35,884 nucleotides of DNA. Source: UBA724 sp049596815 (lineage in GTDB: Bacteria; Bacteroidota; Bacteroidia; Flavobacteriales; Flavobacteriaceae). A program made the position numbers and the translations under genes. Below, piece by piece: positions 1 through 8,347 of this stretch. Location of the stretch: contig JBMYLY010000008.1 in assembly GCA_049596815.1 (NCBI GenBank), forward strand, positions 1 through 35,884. Reading direction: 5' to 3'. Position 1 is the stretch's first letter. Each line of letters begins with the position of its first letter. The notes below the pieces were generated by a model that was given only the letters and a program-made list of their open reading frames with translations, did not search any database and was not told where the DNA came from.

Positions 1-243
1 CCAACGGTATGTTTGGGATCAAAGCATTGGATTCGGTGTTCATCACTTCACGTCATGCAAAATACGTTCCGTGCTATGTTGACCCCCCTCCCATTCTATG
101 TTATGGGCGTCTAATTGGTTGATAAAGACTTGAGAAACAGAACCGGCATCGCTCACGAATACCGAAAAGCCGAGTTGGTTGCCCAGCAAAGCTGCGCCAA
201 CCCCGCTTTCTCCTGCTCCCAATACAACCAAGCGTTTGTTCAT
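1..243 (-). pseudogene. murD: murD N-terminal fragment, frame broken at window edge
   Basis: The first 66 codons (243 down to 43) resemble the N-terminus of UDP-N-acetylmuramoyl-alanine:D-glutamate ligase, which adds D-Glu to UDP-MurNAc-L-Ala in the cytoplasm. Seen: a Rossmann-like start with VVLGAGESGVGAALL at residues 6-20 and an EGGQHS stretch near residue 53, as in Bacteroidota MurD. It starts 1 nt after the mraY stop, the expected dcw position. The frame then ends at TGA (43-45), far short of the usual roughly 440 residues. The other two minus frames also carry a stop close by, and the KSPGIP-like motif expected next is not visible in the remaining 42 nt. MurD is normally essential, so a sequencing or assembly error at a contig end is as likely as a real disruption. 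Confidence 0.7.
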
Positions 244-244
244 C

Positions 245-1441
245 TTATCTAATTTTTAGGGTCACGAGTGAAACAATCGCCAACACGATCCCTACAATCC
301 AAAAACGGGACACAATTTTGCTTTCATGATAGCCGCGTTTTTGATAATGGTGATGCAAAGGCGCCATGAGGAAAATGCGTTTTCCAACCCCAGTTTTTTT
401 CTTGGTGTATTTAAAATAAGCTACTTGTAGCACCACAGACAAATTCTCTATCAAGAAGATGCCACAAAGAATGGGGATAAGCAGTTCTTTTCGAACCGCC
501 AATGCCAGTACGGCAATAATTCCCCCTATAGTCAGGCTACCTGTATCGCCCATAAAGACTTGTGCCGGATAGGCGTTGTACCATAAAAACCCAACCAAAC
601 CACCCGTGACTGCTGCAATAAAAATCACCAACTCACTAATGCGTGGGATGTACATCACATTGAGGTACTCTGAAAAAATAATATTGCCCGACACCCAAGC
701 AAAAATGCCCAACGCCAAAACGATAATGGCCGCAGACCCCGCTGCCAAGCCGTCAATGCCATCGGTCAGATTGGCACCGTTAGAAACGGCTGCGACTATA
801 AAAATCACAATAGGAATAAACACCAACCATGCATACCGATCCCATGAATCATCCACCCATGTGATGATGTCAGCGTAGTCAAATTCGTTGTTTTTAAGAA
901 GAGGAATCGTGGTTTTGGTGGATTGCTCTTCGATTTGAAAACTTTGGGTGGCAGGAGCTTCCTGACGTATGGTAACCTCAGGATGAAAATAAAGCGTGGT
1001 CCCAACAATCAACCCCAGACCAACTTGCCCAATGACTTTGAACTTGCCTTTGAGACCAGCTTTGTCTTTTTTCTTGATTTTGATGTAATCATCCACAAAA
1101 CCGATACAGCCCATCCAAAGGGTGGTAACGATTAGCAAAATGATGTAAATGTTTTCGAGCTTGGCCAATAACAACACCGGCACAAGGGTTGCCAATATGA
1201 TAATCAGTCCGCCCATGGTTGGGGTTCCAGCTTTTTCTTTTTGTCCTTCCAGACCGAGGTCGCGTATGGTCTCACCCATCTGATAATTGTGTAGCAAACG
1301 AATGATTTTTTTTCCAAAAATGGAAGAAATAAGCAATGACAGAATCACCGCTACCGAAGCCCGAAATGACAAATACTGAAACAGTCCCGCTCCGGGAAAC
1401 TGATAGTGTTGCTCTAAATATTCAAACAAATAGTATAACAT
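245..1441 (-). CDS. mraY: Phospho-N-acetylmuramoyl-pentapeptide transferase
   Basis: An integral inner-membrane enzyme that transfers phospho-MurNAc-pentapeptide from UDP to undecaprenyl phosphate, making lipid I. Visible are TPTMGG (73-78), the first aspartate pair in DDY (117-119), NLTDGIDG (224-231), MGDTGS (297-302) and the PLHHHY stretch (361-366), with about ten hydrophobic segments. At 398 aa it is longer than the roughly 360-aa E. coli protein; the extra length is a hydrophilic stretch near residues 152-205, which I understand to be common in Bacteroidota. Its ATG overlaps the murE stop by 1 nt (TGATG), so it is probably translated by coupling within the dcw operon. Confidence 0.97.
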   Translation of the reverse strand: MLYYLFEYLEQHYQFPGAGLFQYLSFRASVAVILSLLISSIFGKKIIRLLHNYQMGETIRDLGLEGQKEKAGTPTMGGLIIILATLVPVLLLAKLENIYIILLIVTTLWMGCIGFVDDYIKIKKKDKAGLKGKFKVIGQVGLGLIVGTTLYFHPEVTIRQEAPATQSFQIEEQSTKTTIPLLKNNEFDYADIITWVDDSWDRYAWLVFIPIVIFIVAAVSNGANLTDGIDGLAAGSAAIIVLALGIFAWVSGNIIFSEYLNVMYIPRISELVIFIAAVTGGLVGFLWYNAYPAQVFMGDTGSLTIGGIIAVLALAVRKELLIPILCGIFLIENLSVVLQVAYFKYTKKKTGVGKRIFLMAPLHHHYQKRGYHESKIVSRFWIVGIVLAIVSLVTLKIR

Positions 1442-2901
1442 CAGTCGCTTATTTTTAGGTTTGATTTTAGCTCTATCATGTCGTCAAAATCTTTTTTGAC
1501 GCCTTGAATCTCTTGGTGGGTTTCATGTCCTTTACCTGCCACTAAAATGATGTCATTGGGGTGGGCCAACTGGCAAGCTGTTTTGATGGCTTGTTTTCTA
1601 TCTGCAATCGATAAAAATTTCTTATAGTCTTCTGGTGCTACCCCCTCTTCCATTTGTTTGATAATGGCTTCGGGTTCTTCATTCCTTGGATTGTCAGAGG
1701 TAAAAATCACTTTGTCACTGAGCATGGTGGCTATACGACCCATTTTGGGTCTTTTGGCCGCGTCGCGACCCCCGCCACAACCAACAACCGTGATCAACAA
1801 CTCGTTGCCGGTTCTTATTTGATTGATAGATGTCAGAACATTCTCCAAGGCATCGGGCGTGTGGGCAAAATCGACTATGGCTTTGATGTTGTTGTTTGCA
1901 GTAAAAGCATTGAACCTACCAGCTACAGGCTCAATGGCACTGATGGCATGTAAGCTCTCCTCCGGATCTTTCCCTAGCAACAAACAACATGCGTATACAG
2001 CTACTATATTGGAGGCATTAAAATCTCCTACCAAGGGAGTCCATACCTCTGTGTTATCGACCGTTAACAGCATCCCTGCAAAATCGCGTTCGAGAATCTT
2101 GGCCTTAAAATGTGCCGAAGTTTTTAAGCCATAAAATCGATGTTGGGCCTTGCAGTTCTGCAACATAAAAGCACCGTTTTTATCATCTTTATTACTTAAG
2201 GCAAAGGCCTCCTGGGAGAGCTGATCAAAAAATTGTTTTTTGGTGTCTCTGTATTGCGCAAAGGTTTTGTGGTAATCTAAATGGTCGTGTGACAAATTGG
2301 TAAAAACACCACCCGCAAAACGCAAGCCTGCTGTTCTGCACTGGTCAATGCCATGCGAGGACACTTCCATAAAGCAATAACCCACCCCTGCTTGTACCAT
2401 TTTGTGCAAAAAAGCATTGATGGCCAAAGGATCTGGTGTGGTATGGGTGGCAGGATAGGACTGCTCATTGATGGCGTTGCCGATGGTAGAAATCACACCT
2501 ACAGAATGACCCAACCTTTGAAATACACCAAACAACAAGCGGACAACCGAAGTTTTTCCATTGGTACCCGTCACCCCAATTAACTGAAGTTGCTCTGAAG
2601 GGCGTTCGTAAAAGTTGGCTGCCATGATTGCCAAGGCTAAACGTGTGTTGGCTGTGCGTATGTAGGTAACTCCTGTTTGGATTTTTTCGGGTATCGACTC
2701 ACAAACAACACTTGTGCATCCATTTGTTATAGCCGCATTGATATGTTCATGACCGTCACTAACCTGCCCTCGAAGTGCTACAAAAATACTATCAGGGTTT
2801 TTAAGACGTGAATCATACTGAATCTGGGCTACGTCGCGATCCGTTGTACCCACTACCGAATCGATGGAAACCCCATACAATATGTCCTTAAGTGCTTTCA
2901 T
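1441..2901 (-). CDS. murE: UDP-MurNAc-tripeptide synthetase (meso-DAP adding)
   Basis: A cytoplasmic Mur ligase that adds the third peptide residue to UDP-MurNAc-L-Ala-D-Glu. The ATP loop TGTNGKT is at residues 111-117 and the substrate-selecting motif DNPR at 403-406. DNPR is the form associated with meso-diaminopimelate rather than lysine, which fits a Gram-negative wall. Length 486 aa is normal. It overlaps the upstream PBP gene by 4 nt (ATGA) and mraY by 1 nt. Confidence 0.96.
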   Translation of the reverse strand: MKALKDILYGVSIDSVVGTTDRDVAQIQYDSRLKNPDSIFVALRGQVSDGHEHINAAITNGCTSVVCESIPEKIQTGVTYIRTANTRLALAIMAANFYERPSEQLQLIGVTGTNGKTSVVRLLFGVFQRLGHSVGVISTIGNAINEQSYPATHTTPDPLAINAFLHKMVQAGVGYCFMEVSSHGIDQCRTAGLRFAGGVFTNLSHDHLDYHKTFAQYRDTKKQFFDQLSQEAFALSNKDDKNGAFMLQNCKAQHRFYGLKTSAHFKAKILERDFAGMLLTVDNTEVWTPLVGDFNASNIVAVYACCLLLGKDPEESLHAISAIEPVAGRFNAFTANNNIKAIVDFAHTPDALENVLTSINQIRTGNELLITVVGCGGGRDAAKRPKMGRIATMLSDKVIFTSDNPRNEEPEAIIKQMEEGVAPEDYKKFLSIADRKQAIKTACQLAHPNDIILVAGKGHETHQEIQGVKKDFDDMIELKSNLKISD

Positions 2902-4742
2902 GGTTGGGTTTGTGTTAGTGTTGTGGATGTATCAAGGGGCAAATCCTTTTCAACCGAGGTCAACTTTTGAAGTCGTTCGATGTCGAGTTGTTGGTTTTCA
3001 GGAATGGTACTGTAGAGCTTATGAGCGATGGTTTTAAAAACTGGAGCTGCCACGCGGTTACCGTAATAGCCTTTCTTTTTGTTGGGTCTATGCACCACAA
3101 CAATGCAAGAATATTTGGGTTTGTCAGAGGGGAAATAGCCCACAAAACTGGATACATACTGCACTTCATCTTTTGTGTAATCAACTTGACAAGTGCCGGT
3201 TTTTCCTGAAATTGCAAATTCAGGGTCATAAATATTTCTTGCGGTACCCCACGGTTTTTCAACCACTCCTTTTAGAAGTGCTTGTACCTTACTCAAGGTT
3301 TCCTCTGAGCAAATCGAAGCATTTAAAACTTCCACAGGGAGTTTTTCTGCCCGATAATCACCCAAACTCCTGATTTGATCTACAAACCTCGGTTTGACCA
3401 TAACCCCATTGTTAGCAACGGCATTATAGAAAGTCAATGTCTGTAAGGGGGTCAAAGAAACTCCATACCCATAGGCCATCCATGGCAAGTCAAGGCCATC
3501 CCAGTCTGCATCTTTAGGATGCGGAATTTTGGGAATGCCCTCCCCCAAAACAGGTATGCCCAAAGGCTCGCTAAGCCCCATATTGATTAGGCGGTTGACA
3601 AACAGTTCGGGACGTGATTTATAATTTTCGTGGATGGCTTGAACCATACCAGTGTTCGAGGAACGTTCAAAAACTTCGGCCAAACTGATTTTTCCATAGC
3701 CTCCTTTTTTGGAATCTCGTACATTGTACTTGCCGTAAAAAGTGAGTATTCCATTTTTAGTGTCTATGACTGTGGTTGTATCTACTACTTTGTCTTCTAA
3801 GGCGGCTACCAATGCCATGAGTTTGAATGTAGAGCCCGGCTCATGTGACTCCCCTATGGCATAGTTTAGTTTTTCGTAATATTTTCCTTCTTGGGTTCTG
3901 CCCAAATTGGCCACAGCACGGATGGCACCCGTTTTTGTTTCCATAACTATGGCGGTACCGTGCTCTGCCTCATAATCTTCCAATGCTTTTAAAAGTGCAT
4001 GGTGGGTGATGTCTTGTATGTTTACGTCTATGGTCGTGAACACATCATAACCGTCTTGAGGTTCTTGTTGGTAAGAGTTTGTTAGGGGCTTCCATTCGCC
4101 ATTGGCAATCTTCTGTCTGAGTTGCAGTCCGGGAACACCACGAAGACGGTTTCCATAAGCACCCTCAAGTCCGACGCGCAAGTACTGACCGTTTGGTTGG
4201 CGTTGCTCATATCCAATGGTGCGTTCTGCAATTTTCCCCAGAGGATGCTCACGAACCGTTTTTCGCTCCACAATCAGACCTCCTTTGACCCCACCCAAAC
4301 GAAACATGGGAAAAGTGCGCAAACGATTCATCTGTTCGTAACTCAAATCACGAGCCAGGCGTTTGTATCTGTTTTTTTGGTTGCGTGCCCTTATCAACAA
4401 ATCTCTGTAATGATTGCTGGGTTTTCCAAACAACACAGACAGTGAGTCGGACAATGGATTTATGTGCTTATTAAAAGTGCTGTTTTTGACTGTTACCGCA
4501 TCAAAATAGATGCTGTAGCGTGGTACCGAGGTAGCTAGCAAGCTGCCATCAAGTGCATAAATGTTTCCGCGGATTGGAGTAATCTCAAAATTTTTAACAG
4601 TGGTTTTTTCTGAAAGCTTTTCATATTTTTCACCCTCTACCAATTGCAGATACACCAACTTATAGCCTACGGACAACCCCAACAACAACAAAGACACAGC
4701 TACAAAAGCCATCTTAGAAACGAGTTGTTTTTTCTTGTTCAT
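2898..4742 (-). CDS. ftsI: Division-type penicillin-binding protein (FtsI/PBP3-like)
   Basis: A class B transpeptidase that cross-links septal peptidoglycan in the periplasm, anchored by one N-terminal membrane segment (about residues 9-30). All three active-site motifs are present: STFK with the acylated serine at 304, SSN at 361-363 and KTG at 514-516. The region from 45 to 230 is the usual dimerisation/pedestal domain, starting with IRGNIYALDG (57-66). At 614 aa I see no C-terminal PASTA domain, which some Bacteroidota homologues carry; the tail is instead polar and Thr-rich. It lies between ftsL-like and murE with 4-nt overlaps on both sides, so the assignment to division rather than elongation rests on context. 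Confidence 0.93.
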   Translation of the reverse strand: MNKKKQLVSKMAFVAVSLLLLGLSVGYKLVYLQLVEGEKYEKLSEKTTVKNFEITPIRGNIYALDGSLLATSVPRYSIYFDAVTVKNSTFNKHINPLSDSLSVLFGKPSNHYRDLLIRARNQKNRYKRLARDLSYEQMNRLRTFPMFRLGGVKGGLIVERKTVREHPLGKIAERTIGYEQRQPNGQYLRVGLEGAYGNRLRGVPGLQLRQKIANGEWKPLTNSYQQEPQDGYDVFTTIDVNIQDITHHALLKALEDYEAEHGTAIVMETKTGAIRAVANLGRTQEGKYYEKLNYAIGESHEPGSTFKLMALVAALEDKVVDTTTVIDTKNGILTFYGKYNVRDSKKGGYGKISLAEVFERSSNTGMVQAIHENYKSRPELFVNRLINMGLSEPLGIPVLGEGIPKIPHPKDADWDGLDLPWMAYGYGVSLTPLQTLTFYNAVANNGVMVKPRFVDQIRSLGDYRAEKLPVEVLNASICSEETLSKVQALLKGVVEKPWGTARNIYDPEFAISGKTGTCQVDYTKDEVQYVSSFVGYFPSDKPKYSCIVVVHRPNKKKGYYGNRVAAPVFKTIAHKLYSTIPENQQLDIERLQKLTSVEKDLPLDTSTTLTQTQP

Positions 4743-5056
4743 TGGGTTTTGGTTATTGTAATTTTTGTAGGCGGTGTAGTTGAGGAAACAAAACCTCTTT
4801 GAGACAATTTTCTTTTGATTTCTGTCTCCAGTCTAACATGCATAGCACGTGTGCGTGTTTCTGCAAATCGACTTTTAAGATCCTGGATTTCATTGCTCAG
4901 GGTTGCAATTTGCATAACCCTTCCGTCGACCCTGTGAGAGGCCGCTATCATTAACCCAGCAAGAAAAAACAGAAAAACAATAAAGCGCCAGTTTTTAGTA
5001 GCGCCCTCTTGCACTAGAAACGATCCACGTAATATTTCTAAAAATCCTCTTTTCAT
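4739..5056 (-). CDS. ftsL: FtsL-like division protein
   Basis: A 105-aa single-pass protein with a short basic cytoplasmic end, one hydrophobic segment around residues 23-41 and a downstream region rich in E, K, R and L that could form a coiled coil. This is the FtsL layout; FtsL partners FtsB and FtsQ and recruits the septal synthase. Sequence conservation in this family is poor, so the call rests mainly on position between rsmH and the PBP gene, size and topology. ATGA overlaps join it to both neighbours. Confidence 0.75.
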   Translation of the reverse strand: MKRGFLEILRGSFLVQEGATKNWRFIVFLFFLAGLMIAASHRVDGRVMQIATLSNEIQDLKSRFAETRTRAMHVRLETEIKRKLSQRGFVSSTTPPTKITITKTQ

Positions 5057-5946
5057 AACTTTTCTGCCACACGAAGTTTGGCACTTCTGGCTCTTTTGTT
5101 GATTTGAATTTCCTCCTCTCGGGGAAGTATCATCTTGCCGACTTTTTTAAAAGGCAACTGAATATTTCCGAATGCATCTTTACTTGGCTCATTGTCAAAA
5201 CAACCGTATTGCATAAACCTTTTTACCAACCGATCTTCGAGTGAGTGATAGCTTATCACACACAAACGACCATGTGGATGAAGGACCTGAGCACTTTGTT
5301 CTAGCAAGGCTTCCAAAGCTGATAGCTCTTGATTGACTTCTATTCTAAGAGCTTGAAAAATTTGTGCCAGCTCTTTATGAAAACGCACTTCAGGCACCAT
5401 GGGCCGCAATAGTTCAATCAAGGCTTGGGTAGTGGCAATTTTATTGCCTTTTCTTTGTGTGACTATCTCGGATGCAAACCGACGCGCAGACCTTAACTCC
5501 CCATATCGGTAAAATATATTTCCGAGAGTGGTTTCATCATATGTATTGACTATAATCTCAGCTGTGTTGTCAATGTTTTGACTCATACGCATATCCAAAG
5601 GACCGTCGAAACGAATCGAAAACCCCCTGTCTGGGGTATCCAACTGATGAGACGAGACGCCCAAATCGGCCAATATTCCATCGACCTTGTCGATGTTGTG
5701 GAAGCGTAAAAACTTTTGCAAATACCTAAAATTCTGATGCACCAAAAGCAATCGGTCATCACCCCACTGGTTGTTTAAAGCATCTTCGTCTTGATCAAAA
5801 GCCACTACCCTACCATCAGGGCCCAATTGTGAAAGAATGGCCTTGGTGTGGCCTCCACCGCCAAAGGTTACGTCGACATAAGTGCCTGATTTTTTGAGGG
5901 CCAAGCCCTCAAGGGAGGCCGCCAACAAAACAGGCTTATGATACAT
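5053..5946 (-). CDS. rsmH: 16S rRNA (cytosine1402-N4)-methyltransferase
   Basis: RsmH (MraW) uses SAM to methylate N4 of C1402 in 16S rRNA, in the ribosomal P site. The N-terminus reads MYHKPVLL and the SAM loop FGGGGHT falls at residues 28-34; further family marks include DGILADLGVSSHQLD near residue 90 and ISYHSLEDRLVKRF near the end of the catalytic domain. Length 297 aa is typical. The start overlaps the mraZ stop by 11 nt and the stop overlaps ftsL by 4 nt. Confidence 0.97.
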   Translation of the reverse strand: MYHKPVLLAASLEGLALKKSGTYVDVTFGGGGHTKAILSQLGPDGRVVAFDQDEDALNNQWGDDRLLLVHQNFRYLQKFLRFHNIDKVDGILADLGVSSHQLDTPDRGFSIRFDGPLDMRMSQNIDNTAEIIVNTYDETTLGNIFYRYGELRSARRFASEIVTQRKGNKIATTQALIELLRPMVPEVRFHKELAQIFQALRIEVNQELSALEALLEQSAQVLHPHGRLCVISYHSLEDRLVKRFMQYGCFDNEPSKDAFGNIQLPFKKVGKMILPREEEIQINKRARSAKLRVAEKL

Positions 5947-6391
5947 CTTGGTCGTCGTTACCCATTACCTCTTCAGCGAGCTCGGCAAAGTCTATGGCCG
6001 CATCATCAATCGCTTTTTCGTAGTGCGTCTTGTCCCATATTTCAATCATGTTGATAGCCGAGGACAATACCACGTTTTTTTCCAGCGATGCTATCCCCAA
6101 CAAGTCCTTGGGAACCAACATCCGGTCTGGAGCGTCGATTTCCACCTTTTTGACACCTGCAGTAAATCGACGTATGAAGTCATTGTTTTTCTTTTTGAAT
6201 CGATTGAGCTTATTGACTTTTTGCATCAACAAGGACCACTCCTCCATGGTGTACATTTCCAGACAAGGCTGAAAAACAGAGCGTTTGAGCACGAAAGCAC
6301 CAACACCTTGTAGCTGTTTTTTAATAGCTACTGGAAGCTTGATCCGCCCCTTTGGGTCTATTTTACACTCATAAGTGCCGACTATGTGCAT
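5936..6391 (-). CDS. mraZ: MraZ transcriptional regulator
   Basis: MraZ is an AbrB-fold DNA-binding protein that forms rings and, in E. coli, represses its own dcw operon. The protein contains two copies of the short beta hairpin module: CKIDPKGRIKLP near residues 9-20 and VEIDAPDRMLVPK near residues 82-94. I choose the ATG at 6389-6391 (151 aa) over the upstream start at 6460: family members begin with M-x-x-x-G-x-Y-E-C-K-x-D, and the upstream start would lie inside the operator repeats and upstream of the -7 element. It is the first gene of the dcw operon. Confidence 0.95.
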   Translation of the reverse strand: MHIVGTYECKIDPKGRIKLPVAIKKQLQGVGAFVLKRSVFQPCLEMYTMEEWSLLMQKVNKLNRFKKKNNDFIRRFTAGVKKVEIDAPDRMLVPKDLLGIASLEKNVVLSSAINMIEIWDKTHYEKAIDDAAIDFAELAEEVMGNDDQDVS

Positions 6392-6417
6392 ATTAGTTAG
6401 AATCAATCGAATTGAAC

Positions 6418-6425
6418 CAAAGGTA
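6418..6425 (-). promoter_or_regulatory. -7 promoter element for mraZ/dcw operon
   Basis: The minus strand reads TACCTTTG, an exact match to the Bacteroidota TAnnTTTG -7 element, 26 nt before the mraZ ATG. No good TTTG -33 box is found at the expected distance; that position is occupied by the MraZ-type repeats. The inferred transcript has a leader of about 20 nt. Confidence 0.6.
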
Positions 6426-6436
6426 TCAAATAAATA

Positions 6437-6463
6437 CCACTTTTTACCACTTTTTACCACTTT
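6437..6463 (-). promoter_or_regulatory. MraZ operator: three direct repeats, 10-bp period
   Basis: The minus strand carries AAAGTGG three times (6457-6463, 6447-6453, 6437-6443), each separated by 3 nt so that the repeats fall on one face of the helix. This matches the published Mollicutes MraZ site AAAGTG(T/G)N3 repeated, and resembles the TGGGN repeats spaced by 5 nt in E. coli. The array covers the -33 region of the mraZ promoter, consistent with autoregulation. Binding is inferred. Confidence 0.75.
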
Positions 6464-6598
6464 GTTAATAAATTATCCCGTTGACAAAGGGATTATGGCA
6501 CAACAGACTGATTTATAGTGATTTGTGCTGATGAAAGTTCTATTGAATCAAATTAAGGTCCCGTGATTTAATTTCTTTCGATGACGATTTTAAACGGT

Positions 6599-6627
6599 TT
6601 TGCTATCACACGAAATGGCTATATTTG
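6599..6627 (+). promoter_or_regulatory. Promoter of the hydrolase-engB pair
   Basis: TTTG at 6599-6602 and TATATTTG at 6620-6627 are separated by 17 nt, close to the Bacteroidota -33/-7 consensus. Transcription would begin near 6632-6636, just before the ATG at 6645. This rules out the upstream ATG at 6600, which lies inside the promoter. Confidence 0.65.
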
Positions 6628-6644
6628 CGCACTATTCACTGCTC

Positions 6645-7409
6645 ATGAAAGAACAGTTATTAGAATCCGGCGGGTTCAAATATTTAGAAAGAGGAGAAGG
6701 GAAACCCATCGTAATACTACATGGGCTTATGGGCGGTTTAAGCAATTTCCAAGGAGTTACCGACCATTTTCCTAGCCTAGGGTATAAAGTGATTATTCCC
6801 ATGCTGCCTATATATGATTTGCCGTTGCTAAAAACCAATGTCAAAGAATTTGCGTTGTTTGTCAATCGGTTTGTTGAGCATCTCCAACTGACAGATGTCT
6901 TGGTTGTTGGAAACTCTTTGGGAGGGCATATCGGTTTGTTATTCACCAAGCTTTTTCCCAAAAAGGTAAAAGGTCTTATCATTACCGGAAGCTCTGGGTT
7001 GTATGAAAATTCTATGGGGGAAAGCTATCCCAAGAGAGAGAACTACGAATATATACAACAAAAATGTCAAGAAGTTTTCTATGACCCTGCTGTGGCAACT
7101 CCCGAAATTGTAGATGAAGTCTTTTCTACAGTAAATAATCGTAAAAAACTTATCAAAATTCTTACGATTGCTAAAAGTGCCATCCGTCACAATATGGCCA
7201 AAGAGTTGCCTAACATCAAAAACCCTGTGGCTATCATTTGGGGAGAAAATGATGGAGTGACTCCTCCCAACGTGGCGCATGAGTTCAAAAAACTTCTACC
7301 CAACTCTACCCTCTATTGGATTGCATCTTGTGGACATGCCCCCATGATGGAGCACCCACAACAATTCAACGTGTATATGGAAGAATGGCTTACGGCCAAC
7401 AAGCTGTAA
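6645..7409 (+). CDS. Alpha/beta hydrolase
   Basis: A 254-aa cytoplasmic alpha/beta hydrolase of unknown substrate. Residues counted from the ATG at 6645: the oxyanion-hole HG at 26-27, nucleophile elbow GNSLGG with Ser91, acid Asp203 in WGENDGVTPP and His231 in CGHAPMMEHP, so the triad is complete. No signal peptide is seen. The start at 6645 is chosen because the -7 box ends at 6627 and the usual family N-terminus begins shortly before the first strand. It is divergent from mraZ and 4 nt from engB, an arrangement common in Flavobacteriia, but this does not reveal the substrate. Confidence 0.88.
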   Translation: MKEQLLESGGFKYLERGEGKPIVILHGLMGGLSNFQGVTDHFPSLGYKVIIPMLPIYDLPLLKTNVKEFALFVNRFVEHLQLTDVLVVGNSLGGHIGLLFTKLFPKKVKGLIITGSSGLYENSMGESYPKRENYEYIQQKCQEVFYDPAVATPEIVDEVFSTVNNRKKLIKILTIAKSAIRHNMAKELPNIKNPVAIIWGENDGVTPPNVAHEFKKLLPNSTLYWIASCGHAPMMEHPQQFNVYMEEWLTANKL

Positions 7410-7413
7410 TCTC

Positions 7414-8013
7414 ATGCCTGTTCGATCCGCTCAGTTTGTAGTCAGCAATTCTGCTGTAGATCAGTGCCCAAACACCCAATCGCATGAATACGCATTTATA
7501 GGGCGTTCTAATGTTGGGAAGTCTTCTCTAATCAACACGCTAACAGGGCAAAAAAAATTGGCCAAAACATCTGGAACTCCAGGAAAAACACAGCTGATCA
7601 ATCATTTTTTGATTAATAACGCATGGCATTTGGTTGATTTGCCGGGATATGGCTATGCGCGGGTTTCCAAGAAAGCACGAAAAACCTTTCAAAAACTCAT
7701 CACAGATTATTTTGAGCAACGTCAGCAACTGGTAAATACTTTTGTACTGATCGACATTCGCCACGAACCCCAAAAAATAGATTTGGAATTTATCCAATGG
7801 CTAGGTGAAAACAGTGTCCCTTTCTCGATTGTGTTTACCAAATCAGATAAATTGAAGCCCAAGCAAATCGAAAAAAATGTAGCGGATTACAAGGATCAAC
7901 TATTAAAATCGGGCTGGGAATCTTGCCCTCCTGTTTTTATCACATCTGCCGCCTCGGGTACGGGACGAGAAGAGGTGCTTGACTACATCGATCAAATCAA
8001 TTCGAGTCTTTAG
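7414..8013 (+). CDS. engB: Ribosome biogenesis GTPase EngB/YsxC
   Basis: A small TRAFAC-class GTPase involved in late 50S subunit assembly. G1 GRSNVGKS is at residues 30-37, the G2 threonine lies in the KTSGTPGKT stretch (51-59), G3 DLPGYG at 75-80 and G4 TKSD at 142-145, followed by a G5-like SAASGTG. Length 199 aa is normal. It probably shares a transcript with the hydrolase 4 nt upstream. Its last 17 nt overlap the end of gldC on the opposite strand. Confidence 0.97.
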   Translation: MPVRSAQFVVSNSAVDQCPNTQSHEYAFIGRSNVGKSSLINTLTGQKKLAKTSGTPGKTQLINHFLINNAWHLVDLPGYGYARVSKKARKTFQKLITDYFEQRQQLVNTFVLIDIRHEPQKIDLEFIQWLGENSVPFSIVFTKSDKLKPKQIEKNVADYKDQLLKSGWESCPPVFITSAASGTGREEVLDYIDQINSSL

Positions 8014-8347
8014 ATTTTTGGACGTTCCCCAATTTTAATTCAGCAGCGAAAAAATCGCAAAATTGCTGAAATGCCTCTCCCATTTTGGCATCTTGGGTAG
8101 CTTTTAGATAAGAAGCACGTATGCCCACCAATGTTTGATGTACAAAAACCCGCATTTGATCTACAGGCATTTCTTTGGTCCACAAATCTATTCGAGCACT
8201 CTCTTGTTGGTCTTTGTCCCAAGTACTCATAAACAAGGCGGCCGCTTCCTGGTCACTAACACCCCCATCTGGGGCAGACCAACTCAATTTTTCAGGAACT
8301 TGATTGACATCCAAGCTGACATCAATACTGATGGTAGTTTTCTTCAT
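7997..8347 (-). CDS. gldC: Gliding motility protein GldC
   Basis: A 116-aa soluble protein related to GldC of Flavobacterium johnsoniae, an accessory of gliding. It starts MKKTTISIDVSLD, has the conserved core around WSAPDGG (residues 23-29) and shows no signal peptide or membrane segment. The ATG overlaps the gldB stop by 4 nt, as in known gldB-gldC pairs. The biochemical role of GldC is not established. Presence of gldB and gldC alone does not prove gliding, since both occur in non-gliding Bacteroidota. Confidence 0.9.
   Translation of the reverse strand: MKKTTISIDVSLDVNQVPEKLSWSAPDGGVSDQEAAALFMSTWDKDQQESARIDLWTKEMPVDQMRVFVHQTLVGIRASYLKATQDAKMGEAFQQFCDFFAAELKLGNVQKSKDSN

Noticed and set aside
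576..1135. Plus-strand ORFs inside mraY
   Set aside because: They lie wholly within a well-conserved gene on the other strand and show no family features; the same holds for similar shadows within murE, the PBP, metH, aroA and others.
6392..6460. Extended N-terminus of MraZ from the start at 6460
   Set aside because: The extra 23 residues overlap the operator repeats and the -7 box; the family N-terminus starts at 6391.
6437..6463. Short direct repeats that might suggest a CRISPR or minisatellite
   Set aside because: The unit is only 10 bp with three copies and no spacers, and it matches the MraZ recognition pattern at the mraZ promoter.
6600..6644. Extended N-terminus of the alpha/beta hydrolase from ATG 6600
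   Set aside because: It would place the start codon inside the promoter, and the extra residues do not look like part of the fold or a signal peptide.
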